Origin: Rhodospirillales bacterium
Lineage (GTDB): Bacteria > Pseudomonadota > Alphaproteobacteria > Rhodospirillales > UBA2165
Length of the DNA: 64,000 nt
NCBI GenBank assembly: GCA_022823235.1
Contig: JAJDXO010000026.1
Location: 192,807-256,806 of the forward strand
Direction of reading: 5' to 3'
Below the pieces are notes generated by a model. That model worked only from the letters and a program-made list of their open reading frames with translations. It searched no databases and was not told the origin of the DNA. The stretch's first letter is position 1, and each line of letters starts with the position of its first letter. The position numbers were made by a program, and so were the translations under genes. Of the stretch, positions 52,266 to 61,192 are shown piece by piece.

Positions 52266-53258
52266 CTATTGGTTCTTGAGGTAGATGCCGGAGCCGACAA
52301 CGACTTTCTGATCCGACCCCCGCGCGTTGAAACTCACGGCGTATCCGAATTTCGGGGACCCGGTATCCTCGTCCCCCTCGACTTCCGGATCGTCGTAGTG
52401 GTAGCGAACGAATGTGCGGCCCTTGCTTATGGCGCCCATGACCAGCTGTCTCACAAAGGGACGGCCTTCAATATCAACCCGGTCGATATTCATGGGCTTG
52501 CCTTCCCGCCACGGTTCGAAGCCGTGGAAGATGATGATGCCCTCGCCGCCCACGACCCACAGATAGACGTTTCCGGACCGCCACGGCCCCCCCTTCTCGC
52601 GGAAGGTGTTTCTGAGGGCCATGAGCCCTCCGTGCTTGTCCGTCTCATAGGTCTTCCGGTAGGCGGCGGCCGCCGCCTCGACGAAGGCGACCAGCGTTCC
52701 CTTGTCGACAACCTCCGCGGCCGTGATGGGAGGAGCCGGAATATCCATCTTCGCCAGCGGTGCGGCGGTCAGGTCCTTGGAGAAACCGCCGACCAGATAG
52801 AACTCGATGTTGCCCACGCCGGTCTTGGTCCTGATGGAGTACGCAGTCTTCGGCGCTCCGTCCACATAACCGACGAAACCGCCGCCGGCCTCGCCGACCT
52901 TCATCATCTCCCTCGCAACCGCGACGCCGCGGTCGTCTCTGAGGTCTAGAATATCGCGGCCCTGAAATGACCGGTCGCCGCCGTGGAGGGAGATAGAGCC
53001 GTCCAGCATCAAAAACAGCAGATAGATGTCGCCAGAGGCCCAGCGCGGTTTCTGCCGCAAGGTATCCCGAAGGGCTGCCACGTCGTTGTAGTCTCGAAGA
53101 CCTTCGATATACCGTTTGGTGTCAAGAACGAACGCCTTGAGGCTTTCCCTGTCCTTAACCTGATCGGCGGCCGTCTGCGCCGCGACGGTGGCTGGCGCGG
53201 CGGCAAACAGAAAACAGATCACCGCGCCAAGAACACCTGTGACAATCAAGTTTTTCAT
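52266..53258 (-). CDS. secreted protein with two Cache-like sensor domains
   Basis: The 330-residue protein has a signal peptide (GVLGAVICFLFAAAPATVAA) and two similar halves, each with a helix then a Cache-like core (WASGDIYLLFLMLDGSISLH; WRSGNVYLWVVGGEGIIIFH followed by GR..VRQLV.GA..KG.TFV.Y). Cache domains bind small ligands such as amino acids or purine derivatives in the periplasm. There is no transmembrane helix or cytoplasmic output domain, so it is a soluble periplasmic protein. Ligand unknown. Confidence 0.75.
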   Translation of the reverse strand: MKNLIVTGVLGAVICFLFAAAPATVAAQTAADQVKDRESLKAFVLDTKRYIEGLRDYNDVAALRDTLRQKPRWASGDIYLLFLMLDGSISLHGGDRSFQGRDILDLRDDRGVAVAREMMKVGEAGGGFVGYVDGAPKTAYSIRTKTGVGNIEFYLVGGFSKDLTAAPLAKMDIPAPPITAAEVVDKGTLVAFVEAAAAAYRKTYETDKHGGLMALRNTFREKGGPWRSGNVYLWVVGGEGIIIFHGFEPWREGKPMNIDRVDIEGRPFVRQLVMGAISKGRTFVRYHYDDPEVEGDEDTGSPKFGYAVSFNARGSDQKVVVGSGIYLKNQ

Positions 53259-53305
53259 GAATTCTTTCCCCGCGTTGAGTCCACGAACCGACTGGTGCCG
53301 GGCCG

Positions 53306-53434
53306 TGTCACATTCACGCAGAGAGCGTAAAAGTCCTGCCTATTCACCCACGAAAAGGTAGCTATCCCCTTCGTTAGTCGGGTTCTTGTATTTAGCAGGC
53401 AACCCGACAAAGCGGGCTCTGCATGAATGTGACA
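53306..53434. mobile_element. small element with 18-base terminal inverted repeats (MITE-like)
   Basis: TGTCACATTCACGCAGAG at 53306-53323 is matched by CTCTGCATGAATGTGACA at 53417-53434, 17 of 18 positions as an inverted repeat. Inside lies a second inverted pair, GTCGGGTT (53377-53384) and AACCCGAC (53401-53408). The 129-base unit has no coding capacity. It looks like a non-autonomous transposable element, although no clear target duplication is visible. It sits in the otherwise gene-free 53259-53752 interval upstream of xdhA. Confidence 0.5.
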
Positions 53435-53752
53435 GGAAAAGCTTGCTAAACTACGGCAGGAGCGTCAAGTCAGGAAATCTTTGAACCTATAGGTAAGTAT
53501 GTAATTCCCCACGCAATCTCCCCCGTTGTGCATTGCAGAATTACCGTTTGCCATGCCGGATTCACATGGCTTAGAGTTTTCGCGATAAACGGGACCGAAA
53601 GGACGCAGTCCGGCCGCCATGGGAACAAAGAGCCCGTTCGCCCGCTCTTCCGCACACCGCCTTCCCGCCGATCCGGCCGGCGCACCCGCTTCCGCAATCG
53701 AAATTCCGCCATCCGCCGACACCGCCCAAACGCCGCGGCGGGAGCCGCCGGG

Positions 53753-55183
53753 ATGACATTGGAGTTCCATCTCAACGGCCGGCGGCACGCCGTCCGGGAC
53801 GTGCCGCCCAACGTCACGGCGCTGGACTATATCCGCGAACACCTGCGCCTCACCGGCACCAAGGAGGGCTGCGCCGAAGGGGATTGCGGCGCCTGCACGG
53901 TGGTGCTGGCCGCCGGCCCCGAAGACGCCCGGACCTTCCGGGCGGCCAATGCCTGCCTCCTGACCCTGCCGCACCTCAACGGCGCCGACGTGCTGACCGT
54001 CGAGGGGCTGGCGGGCGGCGACGGCCTGGACCCGGTGCAGGCGGCCATGGCCGACGGCGACGGCACCCAATGCGGCTACTGCACGCCGGGCTTCGTCATG
54101 GCCCTCTACGCGCTGCGCCGGGGGCCTGAGGAGATTGGTGGGGAGATCGATCCCGAAACCGTGCACGAGGCGCTGGCCGGCAACCTCTGCCGCTGCACCG
54201 GCTACCGCCCGATCGTCGACGCGGCGGTGAAGGCGTGCGGGGAAACCGGACCCGGACCCGGCGCCTATGAAGCGCACGAACCGGCGGAGGCGGCGGACCG
54301 CTACGAGGCCGGCGGCCAGGCATTCCTGAGCCCCGTGAGCCTCGCCGAAATGGCGGGGGCGCTGGCCGACAATCCGGATGCCTATATCCTCGCCGGGGGC
54401 ACCGACCTCGGCCTGCTGGCCGCCAAGGAGCGCCGAAAACTGCCGGTGGTCATCCATACGGGCCGGGTCGCGGAACTCCTGGAGATTCGCGACGAGCCGG
54501 ACTTCCTCGAGTTCGGCGCGGCGGTCACCTATACGGACGCCCTGCCGCTGATCGGGCGCGACTACCCGTCCTTCGCCACGCTGATCAAGCGCATCGGCTC
54601 CCGGCAGATCAGGAACATGGGCACCATCGGCGGCAATATCGGCAATGCGAGCCCCATCGGCGACACCCCGCCGGGCCTGATCGCCCTGGACGCCACGCTG
54701 AGCCTCCATTCCCGGGACGGTCCCAGGCAGATGCCCATAGAGGACTTCTTCCTCGATTACCGGAAAACCGACCTGCGGCCGGGCGAATTCATCCGTTCCG
54801 TCCGCATCCCGAAACTCAAGGCGGGCGAGGCCTTCCGGACCTACAAGATTTCCAAGCGCTACGATCAGGACATCTCCTCGGTCATCGGCGCCTACCGGAT
54901 CGCGGTCGCGGAAGGGTCGGTCCGGGATGCGCGGATCGCCTATGGCGGCATGGCGGCGACGCCGAAACGGGCCCGGGCCTGCGAGGCGGCGCTCACCGGT
55001 TCGGCGTGGACCGAGGACGCCCTGATGGAGGCCGCCCGGGCCGTCGACGAGGACTTCGAGCCCCTGTCGGACCACCGGGCGTCGGCCGCCTACCGGTCCA
55101 TGGTGGCCAGGAACCTGTTCGCCCGGCTGTGGCGGGATATCTCGGGCGTGGACGAACCCCTCGACGTGGCGCTGATCCGATGA
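53753..55183 (+). CDS. xdhA: xanthine dehydrogenase small subunit (2Fe-2S and FAD)
   Basis: The 476-residue subunit has a plant-type ferredoxin domain (GTKEGCAEGDCGACTVVL), a second 2Fe-2S helical domain (TQCGYCTPGFVMALYAL, GNLCRCTGYRPIVDA) and a C-terminal FAD domain (ILAGGTDLGLLAAKER, RNMGTIGGNIGNASPIGDTP). It passes electrons from the molybdenum site to NAD. The ATG at 53753 follows GGAG and begins the standard MTLEFHLNG; the frame extends upstream without family similarity. It overlaps xdhB by ATGA. No xdhC maturation gene is seen in the window. Confidence 0.93.
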   Translation: MTLEFHLNGRRHAVRDVPPNVTALDYIREHLRLTGTKEGCAEGDCGACTVVLAAGPEDARTFRAANACLLTLPHLNGADVLTVEGLAGGDGLDPVQAAMADGDGTQCGYCTPGFVMALYALRRGPEEIGGEIDPETVHEALAGNLCRCTGYRPIVDAAVKACGETGPGPGAYEAHEPAEAADRYEAGGQAFLSPVSLAEMAGALADNPDAYILAGGTDLGLLAAKERRKLPVVIHTGRVAELLEIRDEPDFLEFGAAVTYTDALPLIGRDYPSFATLIKRIGSRQIRNMGTIGGNIGNASPIGDTPPGLIALDATLSLHSRDGPRQMPIEDFFLDYRKTDLRPGEFIRSVRIPKLKAGEAFRTYKISKRYDQDISSVIGAYRIAVAEGSVRDARIAYGGMAATPKRARACEAALTGSAWTEDALMEAARAVDEDFEPLSDHRASAAYRSMVARNLFARLWRDISGVDEPLDVALIR

Positions 55184-57543
55184 GCGGCCCGGAAACCGCC
55201 ACAAGCGATATCGTCGGCGCGGCCCATGCGCGGCTCAGGCACGACAGCGCGGTCAAGCACGTCACCGGCGATGCGGTCTATGTGGACGACATGCCGCCGC
55301 TGCCCGGCACGCTGGAGATCTTCCCGGTGGTCAGCCCCCACGCCCATGCGAGGATCGTCTCGGTGGATATCGCCGAGGCGCTCCGGGCGCCGGGGGTGGC
55401 GGGCATCTTCGGGGCCGGCGACATTCCGGGAAAGAACGATATCGCGCCGATTTTCTCCGACGAGCCCATTCTCGCCGACGGCCTCGCCGAATATGCCGGC
55501 CAGCCGGTCCTCATCGTCGCCGCCGACACCTACGATTTGGGCCGCGACGCCGCCCGGCTGATCGACATCGGTTACGAGGTTCTGGAACCGGTCCTCACCA
55601 TCGATCAGGCGCTGGAAAAAGGGCAATTCACCTATCCGCCCCACAGCGTCGTCCGGGGAGACGCCGAGGGCGCCATCGAGGCCGCCCCCCGCAGGGTGTC
55701 GGGCGAGGTATCGTGCGGCGGGCAGGACCATTTCTATCTCGAATCCCAGGTCGCCCTGGCAGTCCCCGGCGAGGACCGGGACATCACCGTCCACGCCTCC
55801 ACCCAGCACCCGACCGAGGTGCAGCACGGGGTGGCGCACGTCCTCGGGATCGAAATCAACGACGTGCTGGTGGAAGTGCGCCGCATGGGCGGCGCCTTCG
55901 GCGGCAAGGAGACCCAGGCCACCGGCATCGCCGCGCTGGCCGCCCTCGCCGCGGCGCTCACCGGCCGGCCGGCCAAGCTGCGGCTGCGCCGCGACGACGA
56001 CATGATCGTCACCGGCAAGCGCCACGATTACCGCTTCCGCTACGAGGCCGGATTCGGCGAGGACGGCCGGCTCAAGGGCGTGAAAATCGAGATGGCGACC
56101 CGGTCGGGCAACGTCGCCGACTGCTCGTCCGGCGTCATGGCCCGGGCGCTGTGCCACGCCGACAATTGCTACTACCTCCCCCATGTCCGGTTCGACGGAT
56201 ACCCATGCAAGACCAATACGGTCTCGGCGACGGCGTTCCGCGGCTTCGGCGGGCCGCAGGGCATGCTGGCCATCGAGACGGTGATCGAGCACGTGGCGGC
56301 CGAACTCGGCAAGCCGGTCGACGACATCCGGCGGATCAACTACTACGGAACCGGCGAGCGCAACGTCACCCCCTACGGCCAGACGGTGAAGGACAACATC
56401 ATCGTCGAGCTCACCGAGCGGCTGATGCGGGAGGTCGATTTCGAGGGCCGCGCGAGGGCCGTCGAGGACTTCAACGCCGCCAATACGACCCTGAAGAAGG
56501 GCATCGCCCTGATGCCGGTGAAGTTCGGCATATCGTTCAACCTGCCGACCCTCAACCAGGGCGGCGCCCTGGTCCATGTCTATACGGACGGCAGCGTCCA
56601 TTTGAACCACGGCGGCACCGAGATGGGACAGGGCCTGTTCGTCAAGGTGGCCCAGGTGGTGGCGTCCACGTTCCAGATCGACATCGGCCGGATCAAGATT
56701 TCGTCGACCCGCACCGACAAGGTGCCCAACACGTCTGCGACCGCGGCCTCGTCGGGCTCGGACATCAACGGCATGGCGGCCCACATCGCGGCGACGGAAA
56801 TCAAGGAGCGGATGGCCAGGGCGGCGGCGGACCATTTCGGGGTCGAAACCGGCTCCATCGAGTTCCGCGCCAACCGGGTCTATGCCGGCAACGAGAGCAT
56901 CTCCTTCGCCGAATGCGCCCATCTCGCCTGGCGGGCCCGGGAGTCGCTCTCGGCGACCGGGTTCTACCGGACGCCGGACATCTCATGGGACGCGAAAACC
57001 ATGACCGGCAGCCCGTTCTACTACTATACCTACGGCGCCTGCATCGCCGAGGTGGTGATCGACACGCTGACCGGCGAATCCCGGGTGCTGAAGGCCGATA
57101 TCCTGCAGGACGTGGGCAACTCCCTGAACCCGGCCATCGACATGGGCCAGATCGAGGGCGCCTTCGTCCAGGGCATGGGATGGCTCACCTCGGAGGAGCT
57201 CGTCTGGGACGAGGACGGGCACCTCAAGACCCACGGGCCGTCGACCTACAAAATCCCGGGCAGCCGGGACGTCCCGCCGGAGTTCAACGTTCACATTCTG
57301 GAAGACGCGCCGAACATGGTGCCGACCATTTTCCGCTCCAAGGCCATCGGCGAGCCGCCGCTGATGCTGGCCATCTCGGTGTGGCTGGCGATCCGCGACG
57401 CCGTGGCGCGGACCGGCGGCCGCAAGGTTTTCCCGAGGCTGGACGCGCCGGCCACCCCCGAGGCCATCCTGATGGCCATCGAGGATGTGAGGGAGAGGGC
57501 AAACCAACTCCCCTCCCCCGCAAATCGTCATCACCGGGCTTGA
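55180..57543 (+). CDS. xdhB: xanthine dehydrogenase large, molybdopterin-binding subunit
   Basis: The 787-residue protein shows molybdopterin-family blocks VTGDAVYVDDMPPLPGTLE, GGQDHFYLESQVALA, VRRMGGAFGGKETQA, SATAFRGFGGPQGM, GTEMGQGLFVKVAQV and GEPPLMLAISVWLAIRDAVA (the active-site Glu lies in GEPP). It hydroxylates hypoxanthine and xanthine to urate. The last residues (about ANRHHRA) and the stop codon fall inside an intergenic palindromic repeat, so the original C-terminus has been replaced by repeat sequence. The start is in an ATGA overlap with xdhA. Confidence 0.93.
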   Translation: MSGPETATSDIVGAAHARLRHDSAVKHVTGDAVYVDDMPPLPGTLEIFPVVSPHAHARIVSVDIAEALRAPGVAGIFGAGDIPGKNDIAPIFSDEPILADGLAEYAGQPVLIVAADTYDLGRDAARLIDIGYEVLEPVLTIDQALEKGQFTYPPHSVVRGDAEGAIEAAPRRVSGEVSCGGQDHFYLESQVALAVPGEDRDITVHASTQHPTEVQHGVAHVLGIEINDVLVEVRRMGGAFGGKETQATGIAALAALAAALTGRPAKLRLRRDDDMIVTGKRHDYRFRYEAGFGEDGRLKGVKIEMATRSGNVADCSSGVMARALCHADNCYYLPHVRFDGYPCKTNTVSATAFRGFGGPQGMLAIETVIEHVAAELGKPVDDIRRINYYGTGERNVTPYGQTVKDNIIVELTERLMREVDFEGRARAVEDFNAANTTLKKGIALMPVKFGISFNLPTLNQGGALVHVYTDGSVHLNHGGTEMGQGLFVKVAQVVASTFQIDIGRIKISSTRTDKVPNTSATAASSGSDINGMAAHIAATEIKERMARAAADHFGVETGSIEFRANRVYAGNESISFAECAHLAWRARESLSATGFYRTPDISWDAKTMTGSPFYYYTYGACIAEVVIDTLTGESRVLKADILQDVGNSLNPAIDMGQIEGAFVQGMGWLTSEELVWDEDGHLKTHGPSTYKIPGSRDVPPEFNVHILEDAPNMVPTIFRSKAIGEPPLMLAISVWLAIRDAVARTGGRKVFPRLDAPATPEAILMAIEDVRERANQLPSPANRHHRA

Positions 57544-57588
57544 CCCGGTGATCCACGTGGATGGCCGGGTCTGGGCCCGGCCATGACG
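57526..57588. repeat. alphaproteobacterial-type palindromic repeat across the xdhB stop
   Basis: CGTCATCACCGGGCTTGACC at 57526 begins a palindromic unit that ends GGGCCCGGCCATGACG at 57588. Outer CGTCAT/ATGACG and inner CCGGGC/GCCCGG pairs form a long hairpin. The repeat overlaps the last 18 bases of xdhB and supplies its stop. It may also act as terminator between converging xdhAB and allA. Confidence 0.7.
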
Positions 57589-57625
57589 CAATCATTTCAT
57601 GCCTCAGCCGCCGCTCACCCGGACC

Positions 57626-58135
57626 CTAAACGTCGAGGAGCGCGATGCCCTGTCCGGCATCGAAGTGATGCTCGACGCAGTTGTCGCCGTCGCCGCCCCG
57701 GTCGACGACCAGAAAATCGTGATCGTCGCGCAACACCAGCAGCGGGTGGTGCCAGACCCCCCGGTGATAATTCACGCCCTGATCGCCCGCCGCACGGAAC
57801 GCGCGGAGGTCTTCCGGCCCCACGGCCGCCCCGCGCGGCGCCACCACCACCAGATAGGCGTGGTTTTGCAGGGGGTAGAACGCCTGGGTTCCAAGCGGGT
57901 GGTGCTCCATCATCCTGATTTCGATGGGCGCCGGCCGGGCCAGCCCGCGAAAAATGCTGATCAGCGGCACGCCCGCCTTCGAGGCGACGTCCACGCGGGC
58001 CAGATCGTGGTAGCGGGTGGTCGTTCCCTCGTTGATGGGAAAGCTCTCCGCGCCGTCGGTTTCGATGACGTCGCCGAATTCCCGGAACGCCGCCCGGGTC
58101 AGCGGCTCGGCGGTCAATGTGAGGGGCCCCGGCAT
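57626..58135 (-). CDS. allA: ureidoglycolate lyase
   Basis: The 169-residue protein starts MPGPLTLTAEPLTRAAFREF and has FGDVIETDGAESFPINEGTT, IRMMEHHPLGTQAFYPLQNH and GVNYHRGVWHHPLLVL, the cupin core of AllA. It converts ureidoglycolate to glyoxylate and urea, the last step of allantoin use here. The ATG at 58135 is five bases past the allantoicase stop, so the two genes form an operon. Confidence 0.92.
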   Translation of the reverse strand: MPGPLTLTAEPLTRAAFREFGDVIETDGAESFPINEGTTTRYHDLARVDVASKAGVPLISIFRGLARPAPIEIRMMEHHPLGTQAFYPLQNHAYLVVVAPRGAAVGPEDLRAFRAAGDQGVNYHRGVWHHPLLVLRDDHDFLVVDRGGDGDNCVEHHFDAGQGIALLDV

Positions 58136-58140
58136 CGGGG

Positions 58141-59148
58141 TCAGTCCCCGGCCGGTTTGCCGAAGGCCCGGAACCGGCTGACCCCGCCGTCGGGATAGAT
58201 GCTCAGCCGGAGATGGGTCACGGGTCCCATGTCGCGCACCCGATCGCCCTCGAAGGTATGGATCCGGTCCATCTCCAGCTTCTCTTCCGGCATCACGGAG
58301 CGCCACTCGGCGCCGTCCCCGAGGAGCCGGCCTTCGTCTTCGCCCTTGTCCAGCGCTATGCCCTCGACCGAGGCCCGGTCCGGGTAGTTGCCCTTGAAGT
58401 GCGCGGTATCGATTTCCAGTCGCTCGACGGTTCCCGCAGCCCCCAGGGCGACGACGATCCAGTCGTTGCCGGGCTCGCGCCGCCGCCGGGTTTCCCAGCC
58501 GTCGCCCATATCGAGCCCGCGGCCCGGGGACAAAATGACCCACGGTGAGCCGTAATGGGCGTCGTTGTAGCCGACGATGCGCCCGCCGTTGGCAATCGCC
58601 GACAGCTCATGCACGCCGGCCGGGTCGCGGCGCTCCCAGGCCGGCAGCGGGCGGCCATACACCCTGAGCCGGGCGACGCCGCCGTCGGGATAGATATGCA
58701 GCCGCACATGATCGAACCGGTCGGCGCAATCGGCCTCGATGTAGTTGTGGGAATCCGCATTCACCGCGGTCTTCGGAACCAGCTCGGTCCATTGGGTATC
58801 TTCGCCGGCGCGATTTTCGGTGAGCGCCCCCTCGATGGAGACGTGGGGCGGGTGGTTGCCGGTGAAGTGCCGGGTGTCCACGTCGAAACCTTCGATAATG
58901 CACAGGGCATCCAGCCGGATAACGCAGTAATCGTGGCCGCCGTCCCGCCGCCGCCTGGATTCCCAACCGTCCATCCACTTGCCGTGGGTGTCGTACTTGT
59001 CGGGGATGAACACCGGCTCGGCATCCTGGATAATCCGTTCCTTGGCCCCGAAAAACTCATCGGTCGCATGGATCACCTCGGCCCCCAGCCGGGGCGATGC
59101 CAGGTTGACCGTAGCGGCGGTGAATTCGGGCGGCGGGGTGTCGGGCAT
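58141..59148 (-). CDS. alc: allantoicase
   Basis: The 335-residue protein has two similar jelly-roll halves, each with a GWE(S/T)RRRR motif (WMDGWESRRRRDGGHDYCVI; MGDGWETRRRREPGNDWIVV) and HLRLSIYPDGGVSRFRAFG-type ends, the hallmark of allantoicase. It hydrolyses allantoate to ureidoglycolate and urea. It lies between uraD and allA on the same strand with short spacing. Confidence 0.95.
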   Translation of the reverse strand: MPDTPPPEFTAATVNLASPRLGAEVIHATDEFFGAKERIIQDAEPVFIPDKYDTHGKWMDGWESRRRRDGGHDYCVIRLDALCIIEGFDVDTRHFTGNHPPHVSIEGALTENRAGEDTQWTELVPKTAVNADSHNYIEADCADRFDHVRLHIYPDGGVARLRVYGRPLPAWERRDPAGVHELSAIANGGRIVGYNDAHYGSPWVILSPGRGLDMGDGWETRRRREPGNDWIVVALGAAGTVERLEIDTAHFKGNYPDRASVEGIALDKGEDEGRLLGDGAEWRSVMPEEKLEMDRIHTFEGDRVRDMGPVTHLRLSIYPDGGVSRFRAFGKPAGD

Positions 59149-59162
59149 GTCCGAAGTCTCCT

Positions 59163-59711
59163 CTACTCGATGTCGCGCAGCCGCAAGAGGGCGATCCGAT
59201 GCACCTGTTCGAGCGCCGTCGCGAACTCGGTTTCGGGATCATTGTTCACCCGTTCCCGGAAAATCTCCAGGATTTCGGTGCGGTGAAAGCCGCGGACGGC
59301 GAGAATGAACGGAAATCCGAACTTGTCCCTGTAGGCCTCGTTGAGCGACCGGAATGCCTCGAACTCGTCCGGGGTGCAATTGCCGAGATCGGCGCCGGCC
59401 TGTTCGGCGTCGGAGGCGGCGGTGAGTTCGCCGGCGATCGCCAGCCTGCCCGCCAGGTCGGGATGCGCCCGGAGCAGCGCCAGCTGTTTCTCCCGGCCCG
59501 CCCGGTCCACCACCGTCCGGAACGCCCGGTGAATGCCCTCGGCGGTGTCCCAGTCCGCGCCCGTATCGGGGTCGGGGCCGGGGCCGGAACCCAGCTCCCA
59601 GACCGTTTCGGCGATCCACGGCGAATGCTCGTAGACGCCGCCGAAGACCTGCACGAACTCGGGCCTGGCCATCCGGCTCGGCCGGTTAATGGCGAAGGCG
59701 TGGGTGTCCAT
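59163..59711 (-). CDS. uraD: OHCU decarboxylase
   Basis: The 182-residue protein starts MDTHAFAINRPSRMARPEFV and has FGGVYEHSPWIAETVW, LLRAHPDLAGRLA and FEAFRSLNEAYRDKFGFPFILAVRG, the conserved blocks of 2-oxo-4-hydroxy-4-carboxy-5-ureidoimidazoline decarboxylase. It yields S-allantoin. The start overlaps the puuE stop as TGATG, so the shorter start is preferred over an upstream extension. Confidence 0.93.
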   Translation of the reverse strand: MDTHAFAINRPSRMARPEFVQVFGGVYEHSPWIAETVWELGSGPGPDPDTGADWDTAEGIHRAFRTVVDRAGREKQLALLRAHPDLAGRLAIAGELTAASDAEQAGADLGNCTPDEFEAFRSLNEAYRDKFGFPFILAVRGFHRTEILEIFRERVNNDPETEFATALEQVHRIALLRLRDIE

Positions 59712-60676
59712 CACCCGCCCTCGAACGGGAAGCGCTCGCGCCAGTGCCGGGCGATGTCGATCCGCCGGCAAAACCATACGTCGTCATGGGACAGGGCGTA
59801 ATCCAGGAAGCGCTTCAGCGACGCCAGGCGGCCCGGCCGCCCGACGATCCGGCAATGCAGCCCGACCGACAGCATGCGGGGCGTCTCGGCGCCTTCGTCG
59901 TACAGGGTATCGAAACTGTCCTTGAGGTAGTTGAAGAACTGATCGCCGGCATTGAAGCCCTGGAAGCTGCCGAAGCGCATATCGTTGGCGTCCAGGGTAT
60001 AGGGGACCACCAGGTGGGGTTTGCCCTCGACCAATGTCCAGAACGGAAGTTCGTCGCTGTAGTCGTCGGCGTCGTAGAGGAACCCGCCCTCTTCCGCCAC
60101 CAGCCGCCTTGTGTTCGGGCTGGTGCGCCCGGTGTACCAGCCGAGGGGCCGCTCTCCGGCGATCGCCGTATGGATTTCGATCGCCTTTTGCATGTGTTCC
60201 CGCTCCACGTCTTCGGGAACGTATTGGTAGTCGATCCAGCGATAGCCGTGGGAACACATTTCGTGTCCGGCCTCGAGGGCGCGCTCGGTGACCAGCGGAT
60301 TGCGCTCCATGGCCATGGCGACGGCGAACAAGGTGAGCGGAATATCGCGTTCCCGGAACAGCTTGAAAATCCGCCACACGCCGATGCGGCTGCCGTACTC
60401 GTAGAGCGATTCCATGCTCATGTGGCGGACGCCTTCGCGGGCGTCCGTGCCAATCATTTCGGAGAGGAAGGCTTCCGACGCCTTGTCGCCGTGAAGGATG
60501 GAGTTCTCGCCGCCCTCTTCGTAGTTGAGCACGAACTGAACGGCGATCCTCGCGCCGCCCGGCCATCCGGGGTTCGGCGGATTCGGGCCGTAGCCGATCA
60601 GATCGCGGGGGTAGTCGTCGTTGCGCATGACCTCGTCTCGGGCGGCGAAGGCTCTCGGATGGGGAATTATTGTCAT
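59711..60676 (-). CDS. puuE: PuuE-type allantoinase (polysaccharide deacetylase fold)
   Basis: The 321-residue protein has YPRDLIGYGPNPPNPGWPGG, VQFVLNYEEGGENSILHGD, HEMCSHGYRWIDYQYVPED and GWYTGRTSPNTRRLV, matching PuuE, the metal-independent allantoinase first described in Pseudomonas. It opens allantoin to allantoate. An internal ATG at 60628 is an alternative start. It is first in the unit puuE-uraD-alc-allA and diverges from uraH-puuD. Confidence 0.93.
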   Translation of the reverse strand: MTIIPHPRAFAARDEVMRNDDYPRDLIGYGPNPPNPGWPGGARIAVQFVLNYEEGGENSILHGDKASEAFLSEMIGTDAREGVRHMSMESLYEYGSRIGVWRIFKLFRERDIPLTLFAVAMAMERNPLVTERALEAGHEMCSHGYRWIDYQYVPEDVEREHMQKAIEIHTAIAGERPLGWYTGRTSPNTRRLVAEEGGFLYDADDYSDELPFWTLVEGKPHLVVPYTLDANDMRFGSFQGFNAGDQFFNYLKDSFDTLYDEGAETPRMLSVGLHCRIVGRPGRLASLKRFLDYALSHDDVWFCRRIDIARHWRERFPFEGG

Positions 60677-60790
60677 CCGGTCCGGCCGGACACAACAATG
60701 ATTATGCGTTGCAAGAGCGGCAAGGCCGGGCCTACCATCGTCCCGTCAACCGCCGCCCGCCGTCCCGGCGAAATCCATCTGGAAGTCCCC

Positions 60791-61144
60791 ATGGGATATC
60801 TGACCACCCACGTTCTCGACACCGCTCATGGCTGCCCGGCCGCCGGCATGCGGATCGACCTGTTCCGGCTGGACGGCGAGGCCCGGTCGTTGGTGACGTC
60901 GGTGGAGACCAATGCCGATGGCCGATGCGACGGTCCCCTGGCCGAGGGCGAGGCGTTCGGCGCCGGGACCTACGAGATCGTATTTCACGCCGGAGCGTAC
61001 TTCGAGGGCCGCGGCGTCGATTTGCCGGATCCGCCGTTCATCGATCTGGTGCCGGTCCGTTTCGGAATCGCCTCGCCCGGCGACCATTACCACGTGCCCC
61101 TGTTGGTTTCGCCCTATGGCTACGCCACCTACCGCGGGAGTTGA
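60791..61144 (+). CDS. uraH: 5-hydroxyisourate hydrolase (transthyretin-like)
   Basis: The 117-residue protein begins MGYLTTHVLDTAHGCPAAGM, includes TNADGRCDGPL and ends PYGYATYRGS, the family's invariant C-terminal YRGS. It hydrolyses 5-hydroxyisourate to OHCU. I chose the ATG at 60791 as the standard family start. It lies 48 bases upstream of puuD, whose product makes its substrate. Confidence 0.95.
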   Translation: MGYLTTHVLDTAHGCPAAGMRIDLFRLDGEARSLVTSVETNADGRCDGPLAEGEAFGAGTYEIVFHAGAYFEGRGVDLPDPPFIDLVPVRFGIASPGDHYHVPLLVSPYGYATYRGS

Positions 61145-61192
61145 GGCGCTGAACATGCCGGGCATCGAAGCGACGACGACAAACGACGGACC

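Noticed and set aside
53306..53334. ECF-type promoter, because TGTCACA resembles a known -35 element
   Set aside because: No CGTC-type -10 element occurs at the expected distance on either strand; the sequence is better explained as an inverted terminal repeat.
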